From positions 1,550,001 to 1,614,000 of the forward strand of contig NC_049565.1 of assembly GCF_013368755.1 (NCBI RefSeq): DNA of 64,000 nucleotides. Direction: 5' to 3'. The stretch's first letter is position 1; each line of letters opens with the position of its first letter. The stretch is from Talaromyces rugulosus (taxonomy: Eukaryota; Ascomycota; Eurotiomycetes; Eurotiales; Trichocomaceae). The translations under genes were made by a program, and so were the position numbers. Below the pieces are notes generated by a model. That model was not told where the DNA came from and ran no database searches. It saw nothing but the letters and a program-made list of their open reading frames with translations. Below, piece after piece: positions 22,709-34,167 of this stretch.

Positions 22709-23088
22709 ATTTTAAGCAACGGGATATTTGATTTTTGAAAAAAGCCAGTAAAAAACCATGTTTTTCACACGTTTTGTTCATACCCCGGAAGATTCGTTTC
22801 TGTGTATGCCCTGAATAATTGAAACTTCCTAAGCACCAAAATCACCTATTGGTTCTATAATTTTGCCTCTATCGTTTATTACATCTTCCCAAGGTCTGAT
22901 ATATCACATCTTGTTGACATTTTATGTGATTCGCACGGCCGCCCCACCGGCAATCGTGGAATGCTGCCGATTGGCCAAGGCCTTTCTGCCGTTCTCCGTT
23001 GTCACTGGCGATTTTCACTGCAAACAAACAATCCATGCGACAACACCAGCGTGTTTAGTGGCAGTGGGCGAGATAGGCAGCTACACAC
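22709..23088. other. Intergenic region
   Basis: Short spacer between two plus-strand genes. It presumably holds the promoter of the methyltransferase gene. No specific element seen. Confidence 0.6.
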
Positions 23089-24460
23089 ATGGCGGAGGAC
23101 AACTATCCCGGCCAGATGGCTGCGGCCGACGAGAACCAGAGCTGGCAAGGGGACTTTGACCCTTTCGCTGACCAAGAAGAACGCCGAGTCCTGTTCGCCG
23201 CGTTGGATTCTTTTAGGTAGGGTTGTGCCTATAGATAATCGCATTTCTAATCTTGCCATGTATGATTTAAATCCGAGCCACTAACTTCAATGGAGACAAT
23301 ACCGCCGGACAGCGCATCTGAACATCACACACCGCCGCCGCCAATCATTCTATGCCTTGCCCTCGGCGCACTGGAAAATACTGGCAGAACGGCCATTTTC
23401 CATCTTGGAAACTTTCAACCAAGTGGATGACGCTATAGATACAAACGCCGACATTGCCGACGCTATTCTTGAGACCGGTCTGCAGTCCTTTGGATTGCCA
23501 GCCACTCCAGACGAGAATGATGCGGGGCAGAATTGGCACGGAACTGCTACAAACACCGATGTAGGAAAAGCGCACTCGACCATCAGGCAGTTCTACCGTG
23601 ACTGGAGTGAAGAAGGCAAACGCGAGCGAGAGGTTTGCTATGACCCAGTGCTAGCCGTTTTGGATCAATCACTGGCAAACGACCCCGATCGACCTAGGTC
23701 AGACATCCGTGTGTTGGTTCCCGGAGCAGGACTAGGACGCCTCGTCTTTGATATCTGCGCTGCCGGATATACAGTAGAAGGAAATGAAATTTCCTACCAT
23801 CAGCTTCTAGCTAGTAGCTGGATGTTGAACCACTCGCGAGGAATCCGCCAGCACGCTCTATACCCATTTGCGTTGCATTTCTCCAACCTCTTGTCAAGGA
23901 AACAACAATTACAAAAAGTCATGATACCAGATGCACACCCGGCTTCAGCCATGGCCTTGGCCCAAAAGGAAGATGGCAGTTCCACGTTTGGCAACATGGG
24001 CATGTCCGCTGCCGATTTTATTCCACTGTATTCTCAGGAGACACAAAAAAACACATTCGATGCCGTGGCCACGGTCTTTTTTATCGACACAAGTCCTAAT
24101 TTGATTCGGTACATCGAAACAATAAAAAACTGTCTGAAGCCAGGTGGTTTATGGATCAACGTTGGGCCCTTACTGTGGCATTTCGAGAACGATGACCGCC
24201 GTTATTCTCAGAATACTTCGAGGCAAACGGCAAAAAATGAAGAGCACGCATTATCACTGCAAAATAACGGTATTGGTGAGCCTGGAAATGTCGAATTGAC
24301 CGAAGAAGAAGTATTCCATCTTGTGCAGCGCATGGGATTTACGATTGAGGTACGACAACCTCCGGCCGACAGACCTTATTGCGGTTATATTCAGGACCCA
24401 GACAGTATGCTACAGAACTTGTATCGGCCTTCGATCTGGGTGGCACGCAAGGCTACATAG
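23089..24460 (+). CDS. Carnosine N-methyltransferase family protein (N2227-like)
   Basis: Two exons (23089-23216, 23296-24460), split by a 79-bp intron with a CACTAAC branch point, give 430 aa. The early block RTAHLNITHRRRQSFYALP, the SAM-binding glycine motif VLVPGAGLGRLVFDIC, and GNEISYHQLLASSWMLNH are hallmarks of the CARNMT1/N2227 family. So are FDAVATVFFIDTSPN and the late GGLWINVGPLLWHFE. The family transfers methyl from SAM to the histidine imidazole of carnosine-like dipeptides; the substrate in fungi is less certain. No targeting signal is seen. The first exon is acidic (GDFDPFADQEERR), as in homologues. Confident at family level. Confidence 0.92.
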
Positions 24461-25223
24461 ATATGGATATAGATGGCTCAAGTATGTTCTTAGCTTTAGG
24501 ATATTAGAATATACAAGTGAATACATGAGCTTTTTGAACGTCCGTATGTCAAATTTTCGCAGGCACATAAGTAGAAATATTGCCAACAGGTTGAAATAAA
24601 TTCTTAGAACAAAAATGGATCACAACAAGAAAGCGGAATTACGTAGCTCCAGTAAGGCCGGGTTTCGGAACAATAGCACGAGACGCAAATCTTCGAAAAA
24701 TTTCCGCAAATTATTAGAGCACGAATAAGATGACCAATAATAAGGCACCACCAACTTTCAAACATAATTTGTAAATTAACTTCCAGGTACAGCCTTCATT
24801 TTCCCTTCTCTCATATGCTTATTTTTGACAATCCAAATTTACCCTTCTTGTTTATATTACCCATAACTATCGTGGCAAGCATAGTAAGTCTTTCTATGAC
24901 TGAGCTGAGTCGAGTTCGGAATTACCCCGGGTTTTCCACAATACAAATCCGCAATTTCACTCAAAGTAACCAACTGGGCCGCCAACGTATTAAATTGCAT
25001 ACACGTAACATATCTTGTTTTGCAGTAAATTATTGGACTAGAAGTAGGGCTCAATATTAACGTCGGAGAATGAATCACACCGGCTTATAACTATACAAGA
25101 TCCTCAAGGAAAAGTATAAATACAGTCAAACGCCCGTCGTCAGTATCTCAGCTATTACAAACCACAACAAATTCCCCTATTATCCTCTCATCATCAGTTT
25201 GAAATTTCTCTTGGTCATTGAAT
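24461..25223. other. Intergenic region upstream of an SDR gene
   Basis: AT-rich. A TATAAAT box at 25115-25121 lies about 105 bp before the SDR start codon, and no gene is seen. Confidence 0.65.
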
Positions 25224-26169
25224 ATGCAGTGGCTTATCACAGGGTGTTCCTCGGGACTCGGTCTCCACCTTGCCCGTATGGTCCTTTCAGCTGGCCATAA
25301 ATGTATTGCTACTTCACGCAATCCCGACGCAACTCCAGAATACGTCGTAGAAATAGAAAAGCTAGGGGGTATATGGGTACCACTCGACGTTTCGAGCAAC
25401 AACTTGGAGAACTTGATCCAGGAAATCACGGAGAAACATGGGTTTATTGATGTGCTGGTGAATAACGCTGGCTTTGGTGATGGTGGACCGCTCGAGACAT
25501 ACAGGTATTGAAGCCACCTTTTTTATTTGCATACTCATACTGACAAGGAAACAGTACCGAGGCTGCAAGGTCAATAATGGAGGTGAACTTTTTCGGTCCA
25601 ATGCGGCTGATGAAGGCGTTGATTCCTCATATGAGAGAACGAAAACAAGGTGTCATTGTCAATGTCACAAGCGCAGTGTTCTGGGCGGCACACCCTGGAG
25701 TTGGAATGTACGCTGCGTCTAAATTTGCATTGGAAGGTAAGTCCAACAAAGTAATGGAATTATTCAAATGCTAATAAGGTTATCAACAGGACTATCGGAA
25801 TCCCTCTCCGGCGAGTTGGCTCCGTTTGGCATTAGAGTGATCATAGCAGAGCCGGGCGAGATGAGAACAAAGTTTGTTGATACAGACAAAGTTTCGCATG
25901 TTCACGTACCGGAAGCGTACAAGGCTACTCCTGCCGAATTCGTGCTGAACTTCATTACCCAACGTGATGGCAAACAGGACATAGATCCGGAACGAGTGGC
26001 AAATGCAATTGTTCAGCAAGTCGTTAGCTCGCCGAATCCAGATCCACCACTGAGGCTCCCCCTAGGTACTGAATGTCTGGAACTTCTGATTACCAAGACC
26101 AGTACTCTGTCAAAGTTAGCGGATGCTTCCATTTCACTAGCGAAGGACTGTGACTTTCCCAAGAACTAG
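25224..26169 (+). CDS. Short-chain dehydrogenase/reductase (SDR)
   Basis: Three exons (25224-25504, 25555-25736, 25790-26169), with introns of 50 and 53 bp, encode 280 aa. It is a classical SDR. It has the TGxxxGxG dinucleotide loop in LITGCSSGLGLHLAR at the extreme N-terminus, LDVSSN for cofactor, NNAGFG, and the catalytic Ser-Tyr-Lys set (NVTSAVFW..YAASK). EPGEMRTKF follows the active site. The extreme N-terminal Rossmann loop and ATSRNP after beta2 suggest NADP preference. The substrate is unknown. It lies convergent to the FPGS-like gene, 377 bp away, and opens a region rich in oxidoreductases and regulators. Confidence 0.92.
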
Positions 26170-26546
26170 AACAAGATTCCAAATCTTAATGTGAAATGCT
26201 TTTCTTCTAAACAAGAAATGATGAATATATCATACCAGACAGAAAATTTCTGGGTCTTGATGAAGGTAGCTAACATTAGATTAAAATATCGGCCATACCA
26301 GCAATTGATACCAATATGACGGGACTACATGTAATACTCCTTGATGAAGAGCCAGAAATAGGCTTTGCATAGGTATATATAGAACCTATATGTATTTTAA
26401 AGTTATAGTTATTAGATAATAAGGACTGACCAACTAGCCGAAGGCATCTTGGTTAGCAGCTAACATGCCGAGAATAGTAACCTAGCTATTAATAGTTAAG
26501 AGTTCAGTGTCGCATGTTGATTAGCCTATATTTTAGTTACGTAGAT
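26170..26546. other. Convergent 3' flank
   Basis: AT-rich spacer between the ends of the SDR and the FPGS-like gene. No feature recognised. Confidence 0.6.
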
Positions 26547-28317
26547 TTATATGTCTGGTTGCATAACATTCAAAACACCACCGACCAAGTGCAAGCTACC
26601 CGTCACGAATACATCCATTCCTCCGTGATTTCGAGCCACTGATTTGGCTAGATTTAGGGCTTCTTCTATTGTCGGCTCACTTGATATTGTAGCCTTTGGA
26701 TCAAGCTTCTTCCAGATATCAGAATAGATACCCCGAAAGTCGGGGAACGGTGTTTCAGGCACTTTTAAGAACTTGTCTGGGAAGGGTTAGCCGATTTATC
26801 TGCGTATAGAGGGGTTGAAGAAAATTCTAACCAAATCTCGTGGAACCGTCTTCTCGCTCATGGTAAGTGGTAAAAATGACATGATCTGGCATAGCGTCAT
26901 TTTCGAGAAGAGCATTCCCGAGGCAGTCGACAAGGGCCTCTCCATCACGTGAATCGGAAAAGTGGCTGAAAACGAGGATACGGTATCTGAATATGAGATT
27001 GATTAATCATATAATAATCATATAAAAGCAATCCTCGGTAGGATAGAATAACGTACTTGCGCGCTGCAGACATATCAGTAGTCGTATTGACATTTTTAGA
27101 AAACCACTCTGCAGCCTGTTTCAGACTCAACGTGTTGTGTGCACCGTCCAGAAACCATTGAGAATCCCCGTCACTAATGATTTCGAACCTCCCAGGCCAG
27201 GAGAAATTTGTCACTCCCTGCGTTATATCATCCGCCGTGATTGGGTTTTCGGGAGTTTTGATTTTAACAAAAGCACTGGCGAGCTCCAGCGCTAGTGAGC
27301 AATTGATTTTTTGCACAGGGACACTAAGCACCCTGTCATTGTTGGGAAGCTGTGTTTTATTGACAGGGACAAATTCCAATGTCGTCCCTCTTTCCGCGGC
27401 TCGACGGCGCATGACCTCCTCTGAAGCGGGGCCAGCCTCCTTTTGCGGCACTGAGAAGGCTGGGGCTCCTGTTTTGAAGATCCCGGCCTTGTACCAGGCG
27501 ATGTCTTCAACTGTAGGACCTAGCTGTGCGATATGGTCCATGCCAAGGGATGTGATCCCGGTGACAACCGGTTTCTGCACGAAGTTTGTCGCGTCGTGCT
27601 CCCCCCCATGGTGAGTTTCAAATATCGCTGCGTCAACATTTTCATTAATGAAAGTGTGGAAAGCAACTATGGCGAGAAATTGCAGGAATCGCGGTCCTTT
27701 TTCTCGGACGGCTTCTGGTATTGATACTGCGCTTGAGGATGGAATTGTGAGACGCTCCCATACTTCAAAGAAGTATCGTGTGAAAAGATCTTCACCGATC
27801 GGCTTGTTGTTAATCTGTATTCTTTCCCGAATACAGCGCAGATCAGGAGAGGTGTACAATCCAATACGACTCGGAAACCCAGTCCGCAGGCCATGTGCCC
27901 GCAAAAAAGAACGAGTAAACGCACATGTGCTACCTTTGCCTTTCGTGCCGGTAATGTGAATGATATTGAGCTTGTTGATGTCGTCGTCCTGTATTTTTTT
28001 TTATATTGAGTGAGAAGGACGACGGGAACGTCGGTGTTGGTGTTTACGTACTGAGTGACCTAATAACTGCAACCACTCTCGCATCCCAACAAGACTCGGC
28101 ACACCGCGTAAAGCATTGCTGCCATTGGGAGTAGAAGTGTGAGTGGGATTCCCTGGCTGAGGAGCTGGTGTGATAGGCCTTGCAGCGACGCCCTTTGGCC
28201 GGGCAGTGCGCCTACGGCTTTCTAGGAGTTTGAGGGCATTCTATATCCAAACTCGTCAGGCATTATCAAAGAGTTTCCTTTCTAGAAAAAGGCTTGTACC
28301 TCGTAAGTCCGCTTCAT
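26547..28317 (-). CDS. Folylpolyglutamate synthase-like ATP-dependent ligase
   Basis: Five exons (28317-28300, 28240-28052, 27988-27057, 26986-26832, 26776-26547) encode 507 aa. The Mur-ligase/FPGS fold is shown by the P-loop HITGTKGKGSTCAF, GLYTSPDLRCIRERIQIN, ETHHGGEHDATN, TSLGMDHIAQLG, and the C-terminal-domain motif FLDGAHN. Family enzymes add gamma-linked glutamates to folates. Exon 1 is only 18 nt. No mitochondrial presequence is evident. A Pro/Thr-rich linker (about residues 22-50) stands where standard fungal FPGS proteins usually have their own N-terminal helices. The surrounding accessory genes suggest a paralogue rather than the single housekeeping copy, and the substrate could differ. 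The last intron has a weak GTTAGA donor. Confidence 0.9.
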
Positions 28318-28499
28318 GCTGGAAGGATGATGTTTGGTTGATCTCAGTCTGATCCGCGTCGTACGCGCCGCGGCATGAAGACATCGCAGCCCCCACCTTA
28401 TAGGCTACTGTGGACCCACAACTTTGTGATTGATCTATAAAAAGACTATCACGATATGTCTATATTCTTTTATAGGAAGATAAGAATATTCGAAAAAGA

Positions 28500-30197
28500 C
28501 TACGCTACCAAAGAAGCAGCAAGCATGATGAGTCCACCAAGCCCATCCATCCCCGAGCACCATTCCTCCCAGTTTGTAGTAGTCTTGTTACTACTCAATG
28601 GCTGATGAAGCAGCGATGCATCACCACAATATGCCTTACCAACATCCAGTCTAACCAGGTCACCATTTGTGGCTAGGCCAAAATAATTAAGGGCGCCGTA
28701 CTCTCGATCGTGTTCCGCCTTCCACGAAAATTTATCAGCTGCTTCCCACAGCTGTTTCTTCGCAGGCAGTGGCGCGAAGATAAGGTCTGTGTTGGGATCG
28801 CAGAGTGCCGCTGGCTCGAAGTAAACTAGCATATTCACGGTTTGAAAAATCACGCATATTCTTTTCTAAATTAGCAACTGTACGGCTTCGAAGATTAGCA
28901 GAGGTCTAACCTTCGACATGATTCTTCAAAAATCCAGTCTTTCCAGCTGGAATCGAGACCATAGTCATAGTGCTCAGATTGCGTGCCGTGTGTCATTTTG
29001 AAATTGGTAAATCTTTTAGATAGTACCTATATAATTCCATGATTAGAGCTAGAGTGAAAGGAAAGCGGTTAGCTAGACATACGGTGATTGTTTTTAGTAA
29101 TAATAAATCAAAGTTATTGTAGTCAGTCTCGCCTTCGTCCAGTCTGATGAGAATATAAATGGCAATAGCTTGCATAGCAGCAAGAATCTCCCATTTATTT
29201 AAGTTCAGAATCTAAAGCCATGCCCTGTCAGTCTCCTCCGAGAAGGGCGGTAAAGTCAACATACGTTTTCACACAGACGTTCGCACTCTAGCCGTACATT
29301 CTTCCAGAATAGTTTTCGGCTCCCTTGAACTCCACTGCTAATCATATGCAACAGACTGATGCAATTATTTAGTGGCTCCATATCGACATTCTTAGTGTTG
29401 GAAGATATTAGATGCGAATGGATAAAGGGTGGAAGCGTTTTGTGTCGCAGAATCATTAGAGGGTAAGATTTTAGGGTATGAAACATGAGATTGGCAGTTC
29501 GTTGAGCGCTGGGCTTCATTCCCGTTCTCAGAACAAGTGATCGAGGAGTCCCAGAAGGCTGTATGGACATTGATATATTGGGTGAAAAGGCGAACTCTTG
29601 AACTCGATTTATTTGAGTTGTCGAATGCCGGATCAAAGCTGAAGACTCCGATGATAGGTATTGAATGGCTTCGTCGTTTGCCTGGGGACTTAAAAACTCA
29701 GAAAAATTGATATCGGGTACGGTCCAGTCCAGGTTTTGCTGGCTAAAATTTGCGAACTCCGGATCTGATATACCGTGAAGTATATCATCGTTGGTACTTG
29801 TTTCTTCACGGTTCTCGATACCAGGGAAAGCTGTCACCAATGAAGGTGATACCCTTTGCAGTTCTAACGTATCATTATAATTATGTTGGATTTGTGGCTT
29901 TGGCTCTCTGGACTTTGTACTTGTTGGATAATGGCATTCAACAGCCTTGGCCGCGCACCTAGAACATTCAGGCCGCCTGTTATCGCAACGTGCCTTCGCT
30001 CTGACACAAGAAATACAAGACCGAAGGCGAGTAGTGTTACCCACTTTTCGAGACCGACAGTAGTACCCATGTCTCTTCAATGTGGACTCTAGAAAAGCAG
30101 TGTCAATAGGCCAGAATTAGTGCATGGCGGAAGCCCACCCACGCTTATCAAACGGTTTATTGCACTGCGCGCACCGCAGAATGTCGCCTTGATCCAT
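28500..30197 (-). CDS. Dual zinc-finger regulator: C2HC finger plus Zn2Cys6 cluster
   Basis: Five exons (30197-30143, 30088-29265, 29211-29083, 29026-28911, 28860-28500) encode 494 aa. An N-terminal finger, C9-x2-C12-x12-H25-x3-C29, is interrupted by intron 1. It is followed at once by a Zn2Cys6 cluster with Cys at 43, 46, 53, 60, 63 and 70. The middle contains no clear coiled coil. The C-terminal part (from about residue 270) resembles the weakly conserved activation/homology region of fungal regulators. The gene is divergent from the SDR at 30926, and two 17-bp CCG/CGG repeats lie in the 728 bp between them, so it may control that SDR and itself. The splice sites of introns 3 and 4 (short exon, AAAAG acceptor) are the least certain part. 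Confidence 0.82.
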
Positions 30198-30925
30198 TTC
30201 TTCATACATTTAAAATTGAACTCCGTTAGCCGATAATGGGAATTGTTAAAATGGAGAGTGGAATTGCCCACCGGGTTACATGGGAGTTGGCCCCATTTGT
30301 CAGCATGAATCGTTTGTCAGCAGCAATTGCTCTTCAAAACCAGGTTCGAAACTACATGGCCCTGGTGAGACGTTTCATTATACTATAAAAATTAATCGTC
30401 ATTGAAAAAAGTTGATTGAAAAAAATCATTATCTTTACTGTTATTACTTAATGTAGGTGTAGTAGGTCTTTACACTCTAGATACCAAAGAAAAAGTCATC
30501 GGCTTGCTTCTAAAGGGGGAGTAGTGATCAATAGAAAAAGGATTAATAATTATAGATGGATAATCTTCCCACTTACTTATACTGGTATAGATTCGATTTT
30601 TGCAATACATTTGAATTGAATTAAGTTGGAAACATTTCCATTCAGCCAAGTCCGTCGGACGGAACATTTTTGTAAGGATTTCAGAGTTGTCCGTTGGCCG
30701 GAACACCTTGTAAATACGTCAGTTTCGCCTTCTTCTCTACTAATATTGAACTGTAAATACTTGGCTTTACAAATTCTACAATCCCGTTAATGAGATGAAG
30801 TGCTAAAGTCAGCAATATATAAAGATGGACATTGTTCTCCATGGAAATATGTTTCGCATCAAACAGCTTAAACTATTCCATTCATACAGCTACTACTACT
30901 ACTACTAGTATTTCAAACAATCACC
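30198..30925. promoter_or_regulatory. Divergent promoter of zinc-finger regulator and SDR
   Basis: 728 bp between two start codons. It has the paired repeats at 30650-30705 and a TATATAAA box at 30816-30823, about 105 bp before the SDR ATG. No gene inside. Confidence 0.7.
30650..30705. promoter_or_regulatory. Two near-identical 17-bp CCG/CGG sites, candidate operator
   Basis: GTCCGTCGGACGGAACA at 30650-30666 and GTCCGTTGGCCGGAACA at 30689-30705 match at 15 of 17 positions, with starts 39 bp apart. Each contains inverted or everted CCG/CGG triplets, the kind of half-site bound by Zn2Cys6 dimers. Binding by the adjacent regulator is an inference. Confidence 0.6.
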
Positions 30926-31898
30926 ATGGCGGCTCCTTTTCCATCCCCCACAAAAAAATGGCACTCAAATATATACCAGTCCATATCTCCCACGCGTCTA
31001 GAGCTGTCTGCAAAAGGCAAAACTGTGATAGTGACAGGAGGGGGCACTGGCATTGGTGCAGAGACCGCTCGTTACTTCGCCCAAGCAGGCGCATCTCGAA
31101 TCGCCATCCTTGGCCGTAGGGAACAGCCCCTTCTCGACACCAAAGCCTTGATTGAACGTGAGTCGGCTGGAGTAGAGGTATTTGCAGCCTCCACCGATGT
31201 CACGAACAAGACCGAAGTAGACACGGCTTTTTCGAAGTTTGTTGGCGACGGGAAAATCCATGTCTTGGTTAGCAACGCTGCTATTATTGGCCCCCAGGAT
31301 TCTGTTAGAGATGCGGATGGAGAGAAGTTTCTTGATGCCATTCACAAAAACCTCAAGGGGACGTTAAATGTTGCGCAGGCATTTCTTCGCTACGCTGCAC
31401 CGGATGCTGTCGCCATTGATGTTAATTCATCTGCTGCACATGTGAATTTTGCCCCCGGTTTTGCTTCTTATAGTGTAGCCAAATTGGGAGTGTTTCGTCT
31501 TTGGAACTCGCTGGGATTTGCACACCCGGAAATGAGCATCTTTCACATTCAGCCTGGCGTGGTTGACACTGCGATGAACAAGGAAGCAGGAGGTGTTGCT
31601 GCTATGGGTTTCTCAGATGACGGTAAGCTGGAATGTAAAGTTTGCAGACTGGAATACCATGAAACTAACCTTTTGGCTTTACGTAGTTTCTTTGCCAGCG
31701 AGCTTCAATGTTTGGCTCGCAAGCCCAGAAGCAAGGTTTTTGAAGGGAAAATACTTGTGGACAAATTGGGATGTAGATGAGCTTAAGGCTCAAGCGAAAG
31801 AGATTGAAGAGAGCGGACAACTTAGCATAGGACTTGGAGGGTGGCCGTTTGGGAATTCCGAGTGGAAATCTAATTGGAATTCTCCTACTGATTCTTAA
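30926..31898 (+). CDS. Short-chain dehydrogenase/reductase (SDR), divergent from zinc-finger regulator
   Basis: Two exons (30926-31622, 31687-31898), intron 64 bp, encode 302 aa. VIVTGGGTGIGAETARYFA is the cofactor loop (residues about 36-54), and LGRRE after beta2 suits NADP(H). The usual NNAG is SNAA here. Catalytic Ser is in VNSSAAHVNFA and Tyr/Lys in YSVAK. The C-terminal section PEARFLKGKYLWTNWDVDEL resembles fungal SDRs of unknown substrate often found in secondary-metabolite loci. An SDR-like N-terminal extension of about 30 residues precedes the Rossmann fold. The promoter is shared with the regulator on the other strand. Confidence 0.92.
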
Positions 31899-32149
31899 TT
31901 GCACGTAGGGTTATTTCTTCGGAACTTAAGTGGGCTTTTAATTGCCCTAGCGTGCAGCTATATCATATATGCAGTCGATGCCTTTGAGCTTCATACCTCA
32001 AGTTCTACTATTTAAACCTAGATATATATCAAAAGAATATCTTTAATCGCTGGAAAATGTATTTGGTTGAGCTATCTAATTTGATAAGGGGGACCGGGCA
32101 TGCCAGGCTGAAAATGAAATTAAAATCACCCAGGATTATCGAGTGAATC

Positions 32150-32833
32150 CTACATGTATTCATCAGTGTTCAGCCAATGACGGTGCCGCTCTTGATTTAG
32201 AGAACTTGGATGGCATCGACAGACTGTTTTTTTGTCCCTGAACCGTGATACCGTATCTTTCCACCTCGGATCATCCTCGCTACCATTACCAGCAAAGTCG
32301 AAACTGTTGTTGCCCGGTGGCCCAGGGTAAATATAGTCATCGTACTTCTCCTTCCACACCCCATAAGGCGATCTCTTGTACTCGACGAAGAAATCTGCTT
32401 CCAATGGCGGTAGACCGTCCCTCTGGAGTTCTCCGTAGTGTAGCTCCTTCCATTCCCTATCAAAGTCAGAAATGTATCAGTTCGAGGGCAGGGAAAAGAC
32501 AAACTGGATTTTCTTAAAATCGTATCCCCAATCGTCTTTGAGGTCACGCTGTTTAACATGGGCGAGAGTTTTGGCATCTCCGAATACTTCAAGGAAGCTC
32601 GACCATGGATTATGTTCTCTTATTTTGTCGAAGAGTGGCTGAAGCTTTAACAGCTCCGCGTTTATACCTTCGATCCAAGCAATGCTATTTGACTCTGCAT
32701 GGTTGTTCAAGATAGCGAGGTTGAATTTGCGCATAGATTCACGTAGGTCTCCATAGGCTTGGATTTTATTATTAAATATGATTGGTTCCTTTTTGTCATG
32801 GAACATCTCAAGAACTTCCCAATCGTTCGACAT
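32150..32833 (-). CDS. Unrecognised 211-aa protein
   Basis: Two exons (32833-32505, 32456-32150) joined over a 48-bp intron (donor GTTTGT, acceptor GATAG, CTGAC branch point). I do not recognise the family. The N-terminal half is helical and charged (DLRESMRKFNLAIL, ELLKLQPLFDKIREHNPW). The C-terminal half is rich in Tyr, Trp, Asp and Gly (EYKRSPYGVWKEKYDDYIYPG). There is no signal peptide or membrane span. Gene status rests on a proper ATG, clean splicing in frame, a TATATAAA box at 32923-32930 on this strand, and a strikingly organised promoter with four TGA(C/G)TCA sites. The donor is not canonical, so the junction could be slightly off. Confidence 0.65.
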
Positions 32834-34167
32834 TTTGGATAGTAGTAAAGAATAAAAGCCTAAGTCAAAAGTGATAATGATAGTAGAAGAAAGGCACAGG
32901 GACTTTTGGGAATTGCACGAAGTTTATATAGTTACGATTTTAGGTATGAGTCAAAGCTGCCATGTCACTAATATTGAAGTATTGACTCAGTTATGTCACG
33001 AACTTGACTCATTTATCTTAATTTCAAAATGACTATACTGGTGTTTAGAACATTGAGTCAAACTGAATTTGCCACGCCGTGGACTCATTAATTAATTACG
33101 GAACTGTCACCTGGAGTTCAGGAGCTTTTTGGGTACCGCCAATATACCAACATCAACTGGCGAGTCAATCAGGATTTCCCTTTTTACAAAAGAAAGGCAG
33201 CCATTCTGGTCATAAGATATAGTCGTAGAAACTCATGTTACTTTGTGAATATATTTCCTAATACGCCGCCTAGGATTGGGGCAAATCTACGAGATCGCAG
33301 TGCATATATTTCCAAACGCCGCTTTTAAAGTTGAAATTATATGCAATGACGTAGCGGAGGACATTACTCACTGATATTACTGTGCCTTCACGCTACAAAA
33401 ATTGAGTAGTTTCAACTCCGACAGGGCCCTAAGTGGAAAAGGCGTGTCATCTTGTCGGGCGAATGCCATACAGGCAGAAGCCAAAAAAAAGTCAGTATGC
33501 GTCACCAGCCCAGTTAGCACAAGTGTAAGAGCTATCAACGAACATTGAAGTTCAAAGATATTTGATGTTTATTTCAGAAACGTGACTACGTAACATCTTG
33601 TATGGCGCTTTGCGTGACATGCTATGTGCGGAAATAAAGGGTTGGTAACGAGGTAGTTTTAATTTTCCATGTATTATTCACCAATCCATCTTTCAGTAGT
33701 CAGTAACGAATTAAAAGGTATGACAAGAGAATTTACATTGAGTAGCCCTGGACATCTGGAGAAACTCTACAGGTTTCCGGTGCTGATAGCCGGTCGGTCG
33801 TTATGTATATTGACTTTCAACTGCGTGCGACCACTGCTTTTCATTAGCTATTAGTATCAATTAATTATTGAGTGGGAGATATTAATTGATAAAGCAAACA
33901 AAGAAATACATTTCGAGACAGCCCGTTTCTTGTGTCGATTAGGGAACTGGCTCGAATGGCTCGACAATATTTCCTAGATCCAGAACCAGCCGGCATAACA
34001 CTGAAACAATGGAAAACCCATTAAAAAACAAAACATACATCGAAATTAGAATACTTTCGCTCATCCTCAACCTCAGACGATATCCTCCACTAGTTTGATG
34101 CCCCGTTCTCACCCCTTCCCCGCCAACACTCTAATCTACTTTATACGCACTACACTTTTTTTTCCTA
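32834..34167. other. Intergenic region
   Basis: Holds the TGA(C/G)TCA array near its left edge. The rest (33170-34167) is AT-rich, without a recognisable gene. A 61-codon frame at 33669 has no support. Confidence 0.65.
32947..33167 (-). promoter_or_regulatory. Array of AP-1/Gcn4-type TGA(C/G)TCA sites
   Basis: Perfect 7-mers occur at 32947-32953, 32983-32989, 33005-33011 and 33054-33060. One-mismatch copies lie at 33081-33087 (GGACTCA) and 33161-33167 (CGAGTCA). All lie 114-334 bp upstream of the start codon at 32833. TGA(C/G)TCA is the known site of Gcn4/CpcA-type bZIP factors, so control by amino-acid starvation or another bZIP is likely. Confidence 0.7.

Noticed and set aside
30343..30350. 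GGTTCGAA, a possible tRNA B-box core
   Set aside because: No matching A-box, acceptor stem or T-arm pairing around it.
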